Below, in pieces: positions 56,541 to 63,999 of a stretch of 64,000 bases of DNA (position 1 is the stretch's first letter; the number at the start of each line of letters is the position of its first letter). Location: positions 1,426,001-1,490,000 of the forward strand of contig NZ_JASZYV010000001.1 of assembly GCF_030316895.1 (NCBI RefSeq), written 5' to 3'. The notes below the pieces were generated by a model. That model saw only the letters and a list, made by a program, of their open reading frames with translations. It was not told the origin of the DNA and searched no databases. This stretch comes from Variovorax dokdonensis. GTDB lineage: Bacteria; Pseudomonadota; Gammaproteobacteria; Burkholderiales; Burkholderiaceae_C. A program made the translations under genes and the position numbers.

Positions 56541-56891
56541 TCAGTTCATCTGCACATTGAGGATCACGGCGTTCTGGATCAGCACGTTCGCCCCCGAGTT
56601 CTGGATCACCACCGGCAGCCCGCTCATGTTCTGGAACGAGCCGCCGTCGATGGCATTGGAACCGGTGGAGACGTTGCGTGCCGAGTTTTCCGCCGTGGTG
56701 CCGGACAGCACCATGTCGTTGTGAACCTGCGCTCCGCCGCGATAGGCGACGAGGGTGTCCTCGCCGACCGGGTTGGCGAACATCGGCGCGTCGGCAGCCA
56801 GGCCGGCCCCGGACGTCTGCGCGAAAGCCGGCACGATGCCGGCGGCAAGGATCACAAGGCAGGCGCCTGTCGATCGAAGGCGTTGGGTCAT
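56541..56891 (-). CDS. Small exported IQN-motif protein, candidate fibre subunit
   Basis: A 116-residue protein. The signal peptide ends at AFAQ (about 24). The mature 92 residues are Asn/Gly/Ser-rich without cysteine and finish in a regular beta-prone tail LPVVIQNSGANVLIQNAVILNV, cited by its cores VVIQNSG and VLIQNAVI. The alternating IQN motif recalls curlin- or Fap-type amyloid repeats. Starting at ATG 56891 rather than 56921 places the signal peptide correctly. It follows the glycine-rich gene by a strong hairpin and precedes the C39 gene by 12 bp. I read it as a minor subunit or nucleator; no family recognised. Confidence 0.75.
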   Translation of the reverse strand: MTQRLRSTGACLVILAAGIVPAFAQTSGAGLAADAPMFANPVGEDTLVAYRGGAQVHNDMVLSGTTAENSARNVSTGSNAIDGGSFQNMSGLPVVIQNSGANVLIQNAVILNVQMN

Positions 56892-56937
56892 GACATCGAC
56901 TCCTGGATGGAGCGCCGCCATAGGTGTGGCGGCTCAC

Positions 56938-56977
56938 GCGCCGCGCGCGTCGCACCGGGGCACGGTGCGCGCGGCGC
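56938..56977 (-). promoter_or_regulatory. GC-rich hairpin between glycine-rich gene and the next gene
   Basis: A long imperfect hairpin (arms beginning GCGCCGCGCGC and CGGTGCGCGCGGCGC on the plus strand) without a T-run. Such a structure after a highly expressed first gene could act as a partial terminator or RNase barrier, giving more of the main subunit than of the later proteins. Confidence 0.5.
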
Positions 56978-57001
56978 TTCTCAAGTCAGCCTTTGCCTCG
57001 C

Positions 57002-58447
57002 TCAGGGAGCGCCGACGGTCAGGTTGGCCTGAACGTTCACGCTCTGCTGTACCAACGAGGCCATGCCGCTGTTCTGGCTGGCCAGCATGACGCCCGCGGC
57101 CGACTGGCCGACGCTGGTCATGGTGTTGGACATGTTGAACGTGCCGGCGTCCACGGTGATCGTGCCGCCTGCGCCGCCCATGCCGCCGTTGCCAGCGCCA
57201 CCGGTGCCGCCTTCGGCCGTGTTGGTGCCGCCGTTGCCCGCGCCACCTGCACCACCGCTGCCGCTGCCGCCCGCACCGCCGTTGCCAGTGGTGTTGCTGC
57301 CGTTGCTGGCGCTGCCATTGGTCGCGCTGCCGTTCGTGCCAGAGCCGCCTGCACCACCGGTGCCTGCGCCTGCCGTGTGCGTGCCGCCGTTGCCGCCGGT
57401 CGCCGTGCCACCGGCGCCGCCCGCGCCGCCAGCGCCGCCCGTGCCGCCTGCACCGCCCGATGCGCCTGCGCCAGCGGTGTTGGTGCCGCCTGCGCCGCCC
57501 GTGCCACCGGCGCCGCCGGTGTTGGTGCCGCCCGTGCCGCCTGCCGCACCGGCGCCGCCGGTGTTGGAGCCGCCCGCGCCGCCCGCGCCTGCGGTGTTGG
57601 TACCGCCCATGCCGCCATTGCGGCGTCCGCCGTTGGCGTTGCCGGTGTCACCGCCGCCGCCACCGCGTGCATAGCCAGCCGCGCCGCCGTCGCCGCCGCC
57701 GCCTGCTGCTGCGCTGCCGGTGTCGCCACCGCCGCCTGCGCCGCCGCCGCGTGCGCCCATGGCGCCGCCGCCGTCGCCACCGCCGCCGCCGTTGCCGGCG
57801 CTGCTGGCACGTCCACCGTTCGCGCCGTTGGCCCATGCGCCGGCGCCGTCGCTGCTACCGCTGGAGTTGCCGCCGGAGCCGCGTCCGCCGTTGCCGGCCG
57901 TTGCGCTGCCATTGGTGGCGCTGCCGTTGCTGGCGTCGCCGTTGCTGGCTTCACCACTGACTGCACCCATGCCGCCGTTGCCCACTGCGCCGTTGCCGCC
58001 GGAAGCGCTGCCCGAAGCAGAGCCGCCCTTGCCGGTGCCACCGGTGCCGCCATAGCCCTTGCCGCCTGCGGCCGAGCCGTAGTTGGTGGCGTTGTTGCCC
58101 AGGCCATAGATGGTGTTGCCCGTCACCGTGCCTTCGAGCCTGCTGTTCGCTGCCACGCTGGTGGTGTTGAAGGCATTGCTGAAGGTGCCGGTCGAGCCGT
58201 TGTTGAGCGCGGCAGAGCGTGCAGCTTCAGCATTGGCATCACCCGAGCCGCTGTTGGTGTTGGTGGTGGTGTTCGTCGTCGTCGGCGTCTTCGTGACCGT
58301 GATGGTCGGCGAAACGGTCAGCGTCGTCGTGTCGGTCGATGTGTTCGTCCCTCCATCTCCACTTGTCTGATCGTTGGCGGTGGCATGCGCCACTCCGGCA
58401 ACTCCGAAGGCCATGGCAAGAGCGGACGCTAGCAGTGTCTTTTTCAT
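57002..58447 (-). CDS. Exported glycine-rich repeat protein, candidate major fibre subunit
   Basis: A 481-residue protein. The signal peptide ends near AHA (22). A Thr/Ser/Asn-rich segment follows (24-68), then a beta-rich stretch ending in GTVTGNTIYGLGNNA (106-120). Residues 121-428 are almost entirely Gly with Ala, Asn, Ser and Thr, in irregular GGAGG-T and GGTNT-type repeats, resembling mycobacterial PGRS domains in composition only. The C-terminal module (429-481) is different: ITVDAGTFNMSNTMTSV, then SQNSGMASLVQQSVNVQANL, a QN-containing beta segment. No cysteine and few charges fit a secreted, self-assembling protein. A candidate sigma-54 promoter lies upstream. Major subunit of the proposed fibre. 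Confidence 0.8.
   Translation of the reverse strand: MKKTLLASALAMAFGVAGVAHATANDQTSGDGGTNTSTDTTTLTVSPTITVTKTPTTTNTTTNTNSGSGDANAEAARSAALNNGSTGTFSNAFNTTSVAANSRLEGTVTGNTIYGLGNNATNYGSAAGGKGYGGTGGTGKGGSASGSASGGNGAVGNGGMGAVSGEASNGDASNGSATNGSATAGNGGRGSGGNSSGSSDGAGAWANGANGGRASSAGNGGGGGDGGGAMGARGGGAGGGGDTGSAAAGGGGDGGAAGYARGGGGGDTGNANGGRRNGGMGGTNTAGAGGAGGSNTGGAGAAGGTGGTNTGGAGGTGGAGGTNTAGAGASGGAGGTGGAGGAGGAGGTATGGNGGTHTAGAGTGGAGGSGTNGSATNGSASNGSNTTGNGGAGGSGSGGAGGAGNGGTNTAEGGTGGAGNGGMGGAGGTITVDAGTFNMSNTMTSVGQSAAGVMLASQNSGMASLVQQSVNVQANLTVGAP
57164..58087. repeat. Low-complexity coding repeat of the glycine-rich protein
   Basis: This stretch is a mosaic of GCCGCC, GCGCCGCC, GTTGCCG and TGGTGCCGCC units that encode Gly/Ala/Asn/Ser/Thr repeats. 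The units are not exactly periodic, but longer near-identical copies occur around 57420-57600. The region is prone to slippage and length variation, so the assembled length should be treated with care. Confidence 0.75.
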
Positions 58448-58998
58448 GAAGGCTCCAGGTTAGGTTGATGTTTGCAAACAGCTCGATCTGCGATGCACGC
58501 AAATCGAGCGCGCCACACTGCAACTTCGAGGCCAGCATGTAGTACTTGTGTGTGCATTCGCTTCGCATCGCAGGCGCCATGCGGCTTGCGGGACGATTCG
58601 TTATTTTTCGGTCGGCGCAAAAGACCGCCGTTGAGGCGAAATGGCGGCGCCACCTGTCACATCCACTGGACGCAGTTCCATGCATGTGCCCGTGATTTCC
58701 CTCGCATCAAGGCGGTGCAGGGAGGTGCGATGGCAGTGTGTGTCAGCGGTGTGACTGTCACAGGCACATGACACCGGGACCTCATCCATGAGGAGGAAGT
58801 TTGCCAAGGCCCGCGTCGTGCGCACCGCCGCGTGGCAAGCGATCGGCCTCGTACCGAAACCGTCTCGTCCATGTGACGTCGATGAATTTTGGCGATGAGG
58901 TGATTACCTTTGTTTGCAAATTGCATCTTCCGTCACGCATACCAAAGGCATAACCTGCCCGCCTCACTTGGCCGAAGAAACAAGGAGTGCGAGGGGAC
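58448..58998. promoter_or_regulatory. 551-bp divergent control region of the fibre locus
   Basis: It separates the glycine-rich gene (minus) from the barrel gene (plus). Contents: dyad TGTTTGCAAACA at 58469-58480; a near copy TGTTTGCAAATT at 58911-58922 on the other side; a -24/-12 element on the minus strand at 58519-58535; a palindrome TGTGAC-T-GTCACA at 58750-58762 with related half-sites at 58655 and 58872. No gene is convincing. Confidence 0.6.
58519..58535 (-). promoter_or_regulatory. Candidate sigma-54 promoter of the glycine-rich gene
   Basis: On the minus strand, CTGGCCT-CGAAG-TTGCA contains the invariant GG and GC 12 bp apart and a perfect TTGCA at -12; the -24 half deviates from TGGCAC at two positions. 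The expected transcript start is about 60 bp before the start codon at 58447. A sigma-54 activator gene is in the same locus. Confidence 0.6.
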
Positions 58999-60345
58999 AT
59001 GGTCAGACGATTCCCGGATCGTTTGCGAGTTATTGCGCTATCCGCGGCACTCGCATGCGCCGCCACGCCAGCATGGGCCCAGAGCGGGCGCAATGCCACG
59101 CCGACCGCGAAGCGCCTGGACGCGTTGCAGCAGTTGGTGGAGGAGCAGGGGCGCCAGATCGAGACGCTCAAGCGCCAGCTGGCGGACCAGGATTCGCGCC
59201 AGCGCGAGACGGCCGAGAAGGCAGAGGCTGCCCAGCAGGAGGCGCGCAAACCATCGCCACCCGTGCGGGCACCTGGCACCGCCGAGGCAGCGGCAGCGGC
59301 TGCTGCCGCCACCGCAGCCTCTGCCGCGGCCCAGGCTCCCGAAGCGGCGCGACCGGTGTCTGTGGGCGTGGCGCCCGCCAAGGAGCAGGCGGCGCCGCCG
59401 ATGGCGCAGATCTTCGACGAGCCGAGCATCCTCACGCCGCGCGGAAAGTTCGTCTTCGAGCCCTCGTTCCAGTACAGCTATTCGTCGAACGACCGGGTGG
59501 CACTGGTGGGCTACACGGTGATTCCGGCGATCCTGATCGGGCTGATCGATGTGCGCGAGGTCAAGCGCAACATGATGGTGCCGACCATCACCGGCCGATG
59601 GGGCATCTCCAACAAGATGGAGGTGGAGGCGAAGCTGCCGTACGTGATCCGCTCCGACTCCACCGTCAGCCGCGAGGTGTTCACCGGCGCCGCTCAGGAC
59701 AACGTGTTCGACACCAAGGGCAACGGCATCGGCGATGTGGAACTGGCGCTGCGCTATCAGATGTTCAGCGCGCGCGAGAACTGGCCCTACGTGGTCGGCG
59801 GACTTCGGTTCAAGACCCGGACCGGCAAGGATCCGTTCGAGGTGCCCACCGACTGCGTGACGCGCTGCCTGGGCAACACCACGGGCACCGGCCTGCCGCT
59901 GGAGGCACCGACCGGCTCGGGCTTCTATTCGCTGCAGCCGAGCCTGACGTTTCTGTATCCGAGCGACCCGGCGGTGTTCTTCGGTGGCATTTCGTACACC
60001 TACAACTTCGGCCGTGACGGCGTGACGCGGACTGTGCTGAACGATCAGATCGAGCTGCTCGGCGACGTCAAGCCGGGAGACGTGTGGGGCATGAACTTCG
60101 GCATGGGCCTGTCCATCAACGAACGCTCGTCCTTCTCGATCGGCGTGGAGCTGTATTCGATCGGCCCGACCGAGCAGAACGGGGAGAAGGTGCGTGGCTC
60201 GGTGCGCACGCAACTGGCCTCGCTGTTGCTGGGCTATTCGTTCCGCCTGAGTGATCGCACCAACCTCAACGTCTCGGTCGGTGCGGGGCTGACGCGCGAC
60301 ACGCCCGACCTCACGCTCACGCTGCGCATGCCCATGACCTTCTGA
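58999..60345 (+). CDS. Outer membrane beta-barrel with N-terminal coiled coil (FapF-like exporter)
   Basis: A 448-residue protein. Signal peptide 1-27; heptad-type coiled coil about 36-84 (LDALQQLVEEQGRQIETLKRQ, key part QQLVEEQGRQIETLK); a long Ala/Pro linker to about 135; then a barrel-type domain with amphipathic strands, beginning SILTPRGKFVFEPSFQYSYSS (key part LTPRGKFVFEP) and ending in an aromatic residue (PMTF), as outer membrane proteins do. Pseudomonas FapF has this same order of coiled coil, linker and barrel, and exports amyloid subunits. The two cysteines CVTRC may form a surface disulfide. AAGGAG lies 11 bp before the ATG 58999. Candidate pore for the fibre proteins on the opposite strand. 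Confidence 0.82.
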   Translation: MVRRFPDRLRVIALSAALACAATPAWAQSGRNATPTAKRLDALQQLVEEQGRQIETLKRQLADQDSRQRETAEKAEAAQQEARKPSPPVRAPGTAEAAAAAAAATAASAAAQAPEAARPVSVGVAPAKEQAAPPMAQIFDEPSILTPRGKFVFEPSFQYSYSSNDRVALVGYTVIPAILIGLIDVREVKRNMMVPTITGRWGISNKMEVEAKLPYVIRSDSTVSREVFTGAAQDNVFDTKGNGIGDVELALRYQMFSARENWPYVVGGLRFKTRTGKDPFEVPTDCVTRCLGNTTGTGLPLEAPTGSGFYSLQPSLTFLYPSDPAVFFGGISYTYNFGRDGVTRTVLNDQIELLGDVKPGDVWGMNFGMGLSINERSSFSIGVELYSIGPTEQNGEKVRGSVRTQLASLLLGYSFRLSDRTNLNVSVGAGLTRDTPDLTLTLRMPMTF

Positions 60346-60385
60346 ACCGCGACCGTGCTTCTGCTGAAGAACCTGCCTCGATTTC

Positions 60386-61813
60386 ATGCAACCGCCTGAC
60401 GTTCTGTGCCTGACGCTGGATGGGGATGCCAGCGGCATCGCCGCGCAGCTCGTCGCGCAGGGCTGGGCGGTCAGCCACGCGCGAAGCGTGCAGGCGGCGC
60501 AGCGCCTGCAGTCGAACGGTGACTTTCTGGCGGCCTTGCTGGTCGTCGGCACGGACCTGCCATTGCCCTCCGAAGCGGTGGAGGCGCTGCTCGAGCGCGA
60601 GGGGACCGAATGGATCGCCCTGTGCGAGGCGCAGGCGCTGAACGTGCCTGCCTTTCGCGATCTGGTGCTCGACGCCTTCTTCGATCACCTGCTGCAACCG
60701 GTCGATGGCGCCGAGCTGTCGCTGCGGCTGCACCACGCCAGCGAGCGCGCCGTTCTGCGCCGCCGGCGCCATCGAGAGATGCATGTGAACGACGCACTCG
60801 GCATGGAAGGGCAGGGCCCCGTGATCACCCGCCTGCGCGCCGAAATCCGCAAGGTGGCGGCCACGGATGCCCCGGTGCTCATCGGCGGCGAGAGCGGCAG
60901 CGGCAAGGAGCTGGCGGCGCGCGCCATCCACCAGTGCTCGCATCGTGCCAGCGGACCGTTCGTGGTGGTCAACTGCGGTGCCATCGCGCCCACGCTCATC
61001 CATTCCGAGCTCTTCGGGCATGAGCGCGGCGCATTCACGGGCGCCTCCACCGAGCGTCGCGGCCTGATCGAGGCGGCCCACGGCGGCACGCTGTTCCTGG
61101 ACGAGATCGGCGATCTGCCCATGGACTTGCAGACCAACCTCCTGCGATTCCTGCAGGAGAAGACGATTGCGCGCGTGGGTGCAGTGCGCAACCTGAAGGT
61201 GGACGCACGGGTGGTGGCCGCGTCGCACGTCGACCTGGCCGAAGCGGTGGCGGTCGGGCGTTTCCGCGAAGACCTGTTCTATCGCCTCAATGTGCTGTCG
61301 CTCGACGTGCAACCCTTGAGAAAGCGCATGGAAGACGTGCCGGTACTCGCGCAGTATTTCTATCAACGCTGCGCGGCCGCCTGCCGCACGCCGGCCCGTG
61401 GCTTCTCGCGCCAGTCCTTCGAGGCGATGCAGTCGCACGATTGGCCCGGCAACGTGCGCGAGCTCTACAACCGCGTGCAGCGCGCGGTGGTCATGACCGA
61501 GCGGCGACTGATCTCCCCATCCGACCTGGGCCTGCAAGCTGCGCAGGGGGCTGTGGGCGTGGCGCTGAACGTGGCGCGCACGGCCGCCGAGCGCGACGTG
61601 ATCTGCCATACCCTGCACCGCATGGGCCGCAACGTGACCCATGCAGCGCGCGAACTGGGCGTTTCGCGCATGACGCTCTATCGCCTCATGGACAAGCACA
61701 GCATCGTCCTCGACGAATTGCAGCGCGGCCCCGCCAACGGAACCTGGGGCGCGAACCTGACGCCTGTGCGCACCCAGCAGGGTGAGGCGGACGCCTTCGG
61801 CGCCGGCCGCTGA
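60386..61813 (+). CDS. Sigma-54 activator with degenerate receiver-like domain (VpsR-like)
   Basis: A 475-residue enhancer-binding protein. Residues 1-120 look like a receiver fold without the usual phospho-acceptor cluster, as in the VpsR type. The AAA+ domain has Walker A GESGSGKE (168-175), GAFTGA (215-220) and Walker B FLDE (237-240); the HTH is Fis-type (NVTHAARELGVSRMTLYRL). The last 35 residues are extra and low in structure. VpsR-like proteins control biofilm matrix genes in response to c-di-GMP (established for Vibrio). Located 40 bp after the barrel gene, it most likely activates the fibre operon through the candidate sigma-54 promoter at 58519. Confidence 0.9.
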   Translation: MQPPDVLCLTLDGDASGIAAQLVAQGWAVSHARSVQAAQRLQSNGDFLAALLVVGTDLPLPSEAVEALLEREGTEWIALCEAQALNVPAFRDLVLDAFFDHLLQPVDGAELSLRLHHASERAVLRRRRHREMHVNDALGMEGQGPVITRLRAEIRKVAATDAPVLIGGESGSGKELAARAIHQCSHRASGPFVVVNCGAIAPTLIHSELFGHERGAFTGASTERRGLIEAAHGGTLFLDEIGDLPMDLQTNLLRFLQEKTIARVGAVRNLKVDARVVAASHVDLAEAVAVGRFREDLFYRLNVLSLDVQPLRKRMEDVPVLAQYFYQRCAAACRTPARGFSRQSFEAMQSHDWPGNVRELYNRVQRAVVMTERRLISPSDLGLQAAQGAVGVALNVARTAAERDVICHTLHRMGRNVTHAARELGVSRMTLYRLMDKHSIVLDELQRGPANGTWGANLTPVRTQQGEADAFGAGR

Positions 61814-61959
61814 ATCGCACCCCGCATCGCGTTGCAGCGGGCAGTGCCGGACCCGCAGGTGCGGGCAATCCCCAAGAAAAACTTTCAGATCCTCGGGAAC
61901 TCGCGCGCCTCGATGTGAACACACGAGGCTTTTGCATTGCGAACGAGGAGGAATCACGC

Positions 61960-62412
61960 ATGAATCTGGCCACCCGATGGATCTTTCCGCTGCTTCTGGG
62001 CATGTCCTTGCTGTGGGGCGCGACGCTGGCGCATGCCGCCCAGATGATCGCCACGGCGACCGAGGGCGCGCACCTTCGTTCCGGGCCGAGCACCCGCTAC
62101 AAGGTTCAGTGGGAGTTGAGTCGGGGCTTCCCGCTGCAGGTGATCGGCAACAAGAGCGGCTGGTACAAGGTGCGCGATTTCGAGGGCGACACCGGCTGGA
62201 TCGCCCGCTCGGTCACCAACCGTCAGGCGCACCATGTGGCGAAGGTGGAAGGCCTGAACATCCGTAGCGGGCCGGGCACCAGTTACCGCGTGCTGGCCAA
62301 GGCCCGGTACGGCGAGATCCTGCGCACCCTGGGCCGCCAGGGCAACTGGGTCAAGGTCAAGCTCGGCAAGGTCACGGGCTGGACGTCCAAGCGCTACCTC
62401 TGGGGTTGGTAG
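61960..62412 (+). CDS. Exported protein with two bacterial SH3 domains
   Basis: A 150-residue secreted protein; the signal peptide ends at AHAA (about 27). Two SH3b repeats follow, with the markers AHLRSGPSTRYKVQWEL and LNIRSGPGTSYRVLAKA and the matching GWIARSV and GWTSKRYLWGW ends. Such domains bind cell wall or proteins. GAGGAGG lies 8 bp upstream of the ATG at 61960. It is next to the activator gene but separated by 146 bp, and its 3' end overlaps the convergent hpnE by 19 bp. It may be a general cell-wall protein rather than part of the fibre system. Confidence 0.85.
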   Translation: MNLATRWIFPLLLGMSLLWGATLAHAAQMIATATEGAHLRSGPSTRYKVQWELSRGFPLQVIGNKSGWYKVRDFEGDTGWIARSVTNRQAHHVAKVEGLNIRSGPGTSYRVLAKARYGEILRTLGRQGNWVKVKLGKVTGWTSKRYLWGW

Positions 62413-63692
62413 ACGGGCGGGGCGCCCGGGGCTTGTGCAGGCGGCAGGGCCCGAGCCACCTCCGCGGCGCAGCGGACGGCGCCTTCCAGCGTGGCCGGAT
62501 AGGGGCCTTCGACATAGTCGCCGCAGGCCCATAGTCCGTCTGCGATCCGCGCCGGCGGACGATTCAGCGCAGGTGTGCAGGCGAAAGTGGCGCGTTTCTC
62601 GATCACCGTGCGCACCGGTCTCAGGCCCGGTTCGCCGAGCTGCGTCGCGCCTTGTGCCAGCACGGCCTCTTCGAGCGACGCCTTCTGCGTATCGCTCGCG
62701 CTGACCACGAAGGCGAGCAAGCCCGAAGGTCCGCCCAGCTGTCCGCGATCGAACACGAACTGCGCGGGCGCCTGCGCACTGCTGCGCAAGGCCACCACAG
62801 GCGCATCCAGCGGCCGCCGCGCTCCGTCGGCGTAGACGGTGGTGATGGCCGTGAAGCGCAAACCTTCGGTCGCGGCCAGCCATGGCGCCGCTGCCACGCC
62901 GCTGGCATGCACGAGGCGAGCCGCATCCCAGGCCGCGCAGGCCAGCACCACGTGATCGAATGGCTCGTCATCGACCTGCCAGCCCGCGCCCTGCGGACGC
63001 AGGCTCTGCACGCGATGGCCGAGCTTCAGCGTCGCGCCGTGTGCCTTCAGCCAGGCGAGGGCGGGATCGGGCAGCAACTGCCCGAGGTCCACGCGCGGCA
63101 GCAGCAGATCGGCGCCGCCGCGCTCGGCGAACAATGCGTCGTGCAGGACGCGCAGGAACACCTGGCCGCTCGACGTCTCGACCGGCGTGTTCAGCGCCGA
63201 GACGCACAGCGGCTCGATCAGCTCAGCCATGACGCGTGCCGGCAGGCGGCGGCAAAGGTCGGCCACAGTCGCGGTCGGCGCACATCGAAAGCCCGAGAAG
63301 CGCCAGGCCAAGGAGGTTCGGACCAACCCCAGCTTGTCGGCCACCGACCAACCGCGAGCGGTGGCGATGCCGGCCAGCAGATCCAGGCCAGCCGGCAGGC
63401 GCGGCATGGCAATTCCGTTGCCGTCGGCAAAGCGCAGGCGCAGCGGCAGGCGCAGCAGCGCCCGGTCCGGGTCCACGCCTAGCTCGCGCATCAGCGCCAA
63501 ACTCGCGCTGTAGGCGCCGATGAGGATGTGCTGGCCGTTGTCGAGCACGGGGCCTGCGCTGGCCTCGATGCGTCGGGCGCGACCGCCGACGGTGCGTGCG
63601 GCCTCGAACACGTGCACCTCATGGCCCAGGCGCACGCTGTGAACCGCGCAGGCCAGTCCGGCCCAGCCGGCACCCACGATTGCGAGTCTCAT
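62394..63692 (-). CDS. hpnE: Hydroxysqualene dehydroxylase HpnE
   Basis: FAD-dependent enzyme of 432 residues that reduces hydroxysqualene to squalene, the last step of the HpnCDE route to hopanoids. The N-terminus has the Rossmann motif GAGWAG (7-12), followed by the glycine/arginine FAD segment FEAARTVGGRARR, and the C-terminal FAD contact GLWACGDYVEGPYPATLEGAVRC region (key part WACGDYVEGPYPATLEGA). It lies 19 bp downstream of the hpnD stop, same strand. Hopanoids reinforce the outer membrane; the cluster continues beyond the window. Confidence 0.93.
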   Translation of the reverse strand: MRLAIVGAGWAGLACAVHSVRLGHEVHVFEAARTVGGRARRIEASAGPVLDNGQHILIGAYSASLALMRELGVDPDRALLRLPLRLRFADGNGIAMPRLPAGLDLLAGIATARGWSVADKLGLVRTSLAWRFSGFRCAPTATVADLCRRLPARVMAELIEPLCVSALNTPVETSSGQVFLRVLHDALFAERGGADLLLPRVDLGQLLPDPALAWLKAHGATLKLGHRVQSLRPQGAGWQVDDEPFDHVVLACAAWDAARLVHASGVAAAPWLAATEGLRFTAITTVYADGARRPLDAPVVALRSSAQAPAQFVFDRGQLGGPSGLLAFVVSASDTQKASLEEAVLAQGATQLGEPGLRPVRTVIEKRATFACTPALNRPPARIADGLWACGDYVEGPYPATLEGAVRCAAEVARALPPAQAPGAPPVYQPQR

Positions 63693-63711
63693 GCGGCGAA
63701 CCGGCTCCGGC

Positions 63712-63999
63712 TCACAGCCGACCCAGCGCCTGGACTTTCCAGGCCAGCCAAAGCTTGCGCAGCGGCGTGAGGCTGACGCGCTGGTGCAGCACCTGGAAGT
63801 TGTCGCGTTCGATTTCCTGCAGCAAGGTGCGATAGATGCTGGCCATCATGAGCCCGGGCTTCTGGGCGCGACGGTCGGCGTCGGGCAGGAGCGCAAGGGC
63901 CTCTTCGTAGCAGCGATGCGCCCGCTCGGCCTGAAAACGCATCAGCGCGACGAAGCGCTCGGAGTGCAGGCGATTGAGGATTTCGTGGGCCTTGACGTC
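63712..63999 (-). CDS. hpnD: HpnD, presqualene diphosphate synthase, C-terminal part only
   Basis: End of a squalene/phytoene-synthase-family protein; the frame is open to the right edge, and about 95 of an expected 280 residues are visible. The segment HEILNRLHSERFVALMRFQ followed by AERAHRCYEEALALLPDADRR (key part RCYEEALALLP) and PGLMMASIYRTLLQEIER is the typical C-terminal region. With hpnE it forms the squalene branch for hopanoids. The start and catalytic DxxxD motifs are outside the window. Confidence 0.88.
   Translation of the reverse strand, partial: DVKAHEILNRLHSERFVALMRFQAERAHRCYEEALALLPDADRRAQKPGLMMASIYRTLLQEIERDNFQVLHQRVSLTPLRKLWLAWKVQALGRL

Noticed and set aside
57164..58087. 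CRISPR-like or satellite repeat
   Set aside because: The repeats are irregular, have no unique spacers and are translated in one consistent frame with signal peptide and C-terminal module.
57002..58447. Horizontal transfer from mycobacteria (PE_PGRS)
   Set aside because: The resemblance is compositional only; there is no PE domain, the protein has a Gram-negative signal peptide and the C-terminal module differs.
58740..58990. Sigma-54 promoter for the barrel gene
   Set aside because: I looked for GG-N10-GC on the plus strand and found no element with acceptable flanks; the barrel gene probably uses another sigma factor.
61852..61865. Terminator after the VpsR-like activator gene
   Set aside because: Only a 5-bp stem CCCGC/GCGGG without T-run.
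61926..61941. Sigma-54-like AGGCTT-N5-TTGCG before the SH3-domain gene
   Set aside because: Spacing is right, but the transcript would start inside the ribosome binding site only a few bases before the ATG, so it cannot be the promoter of this gene.
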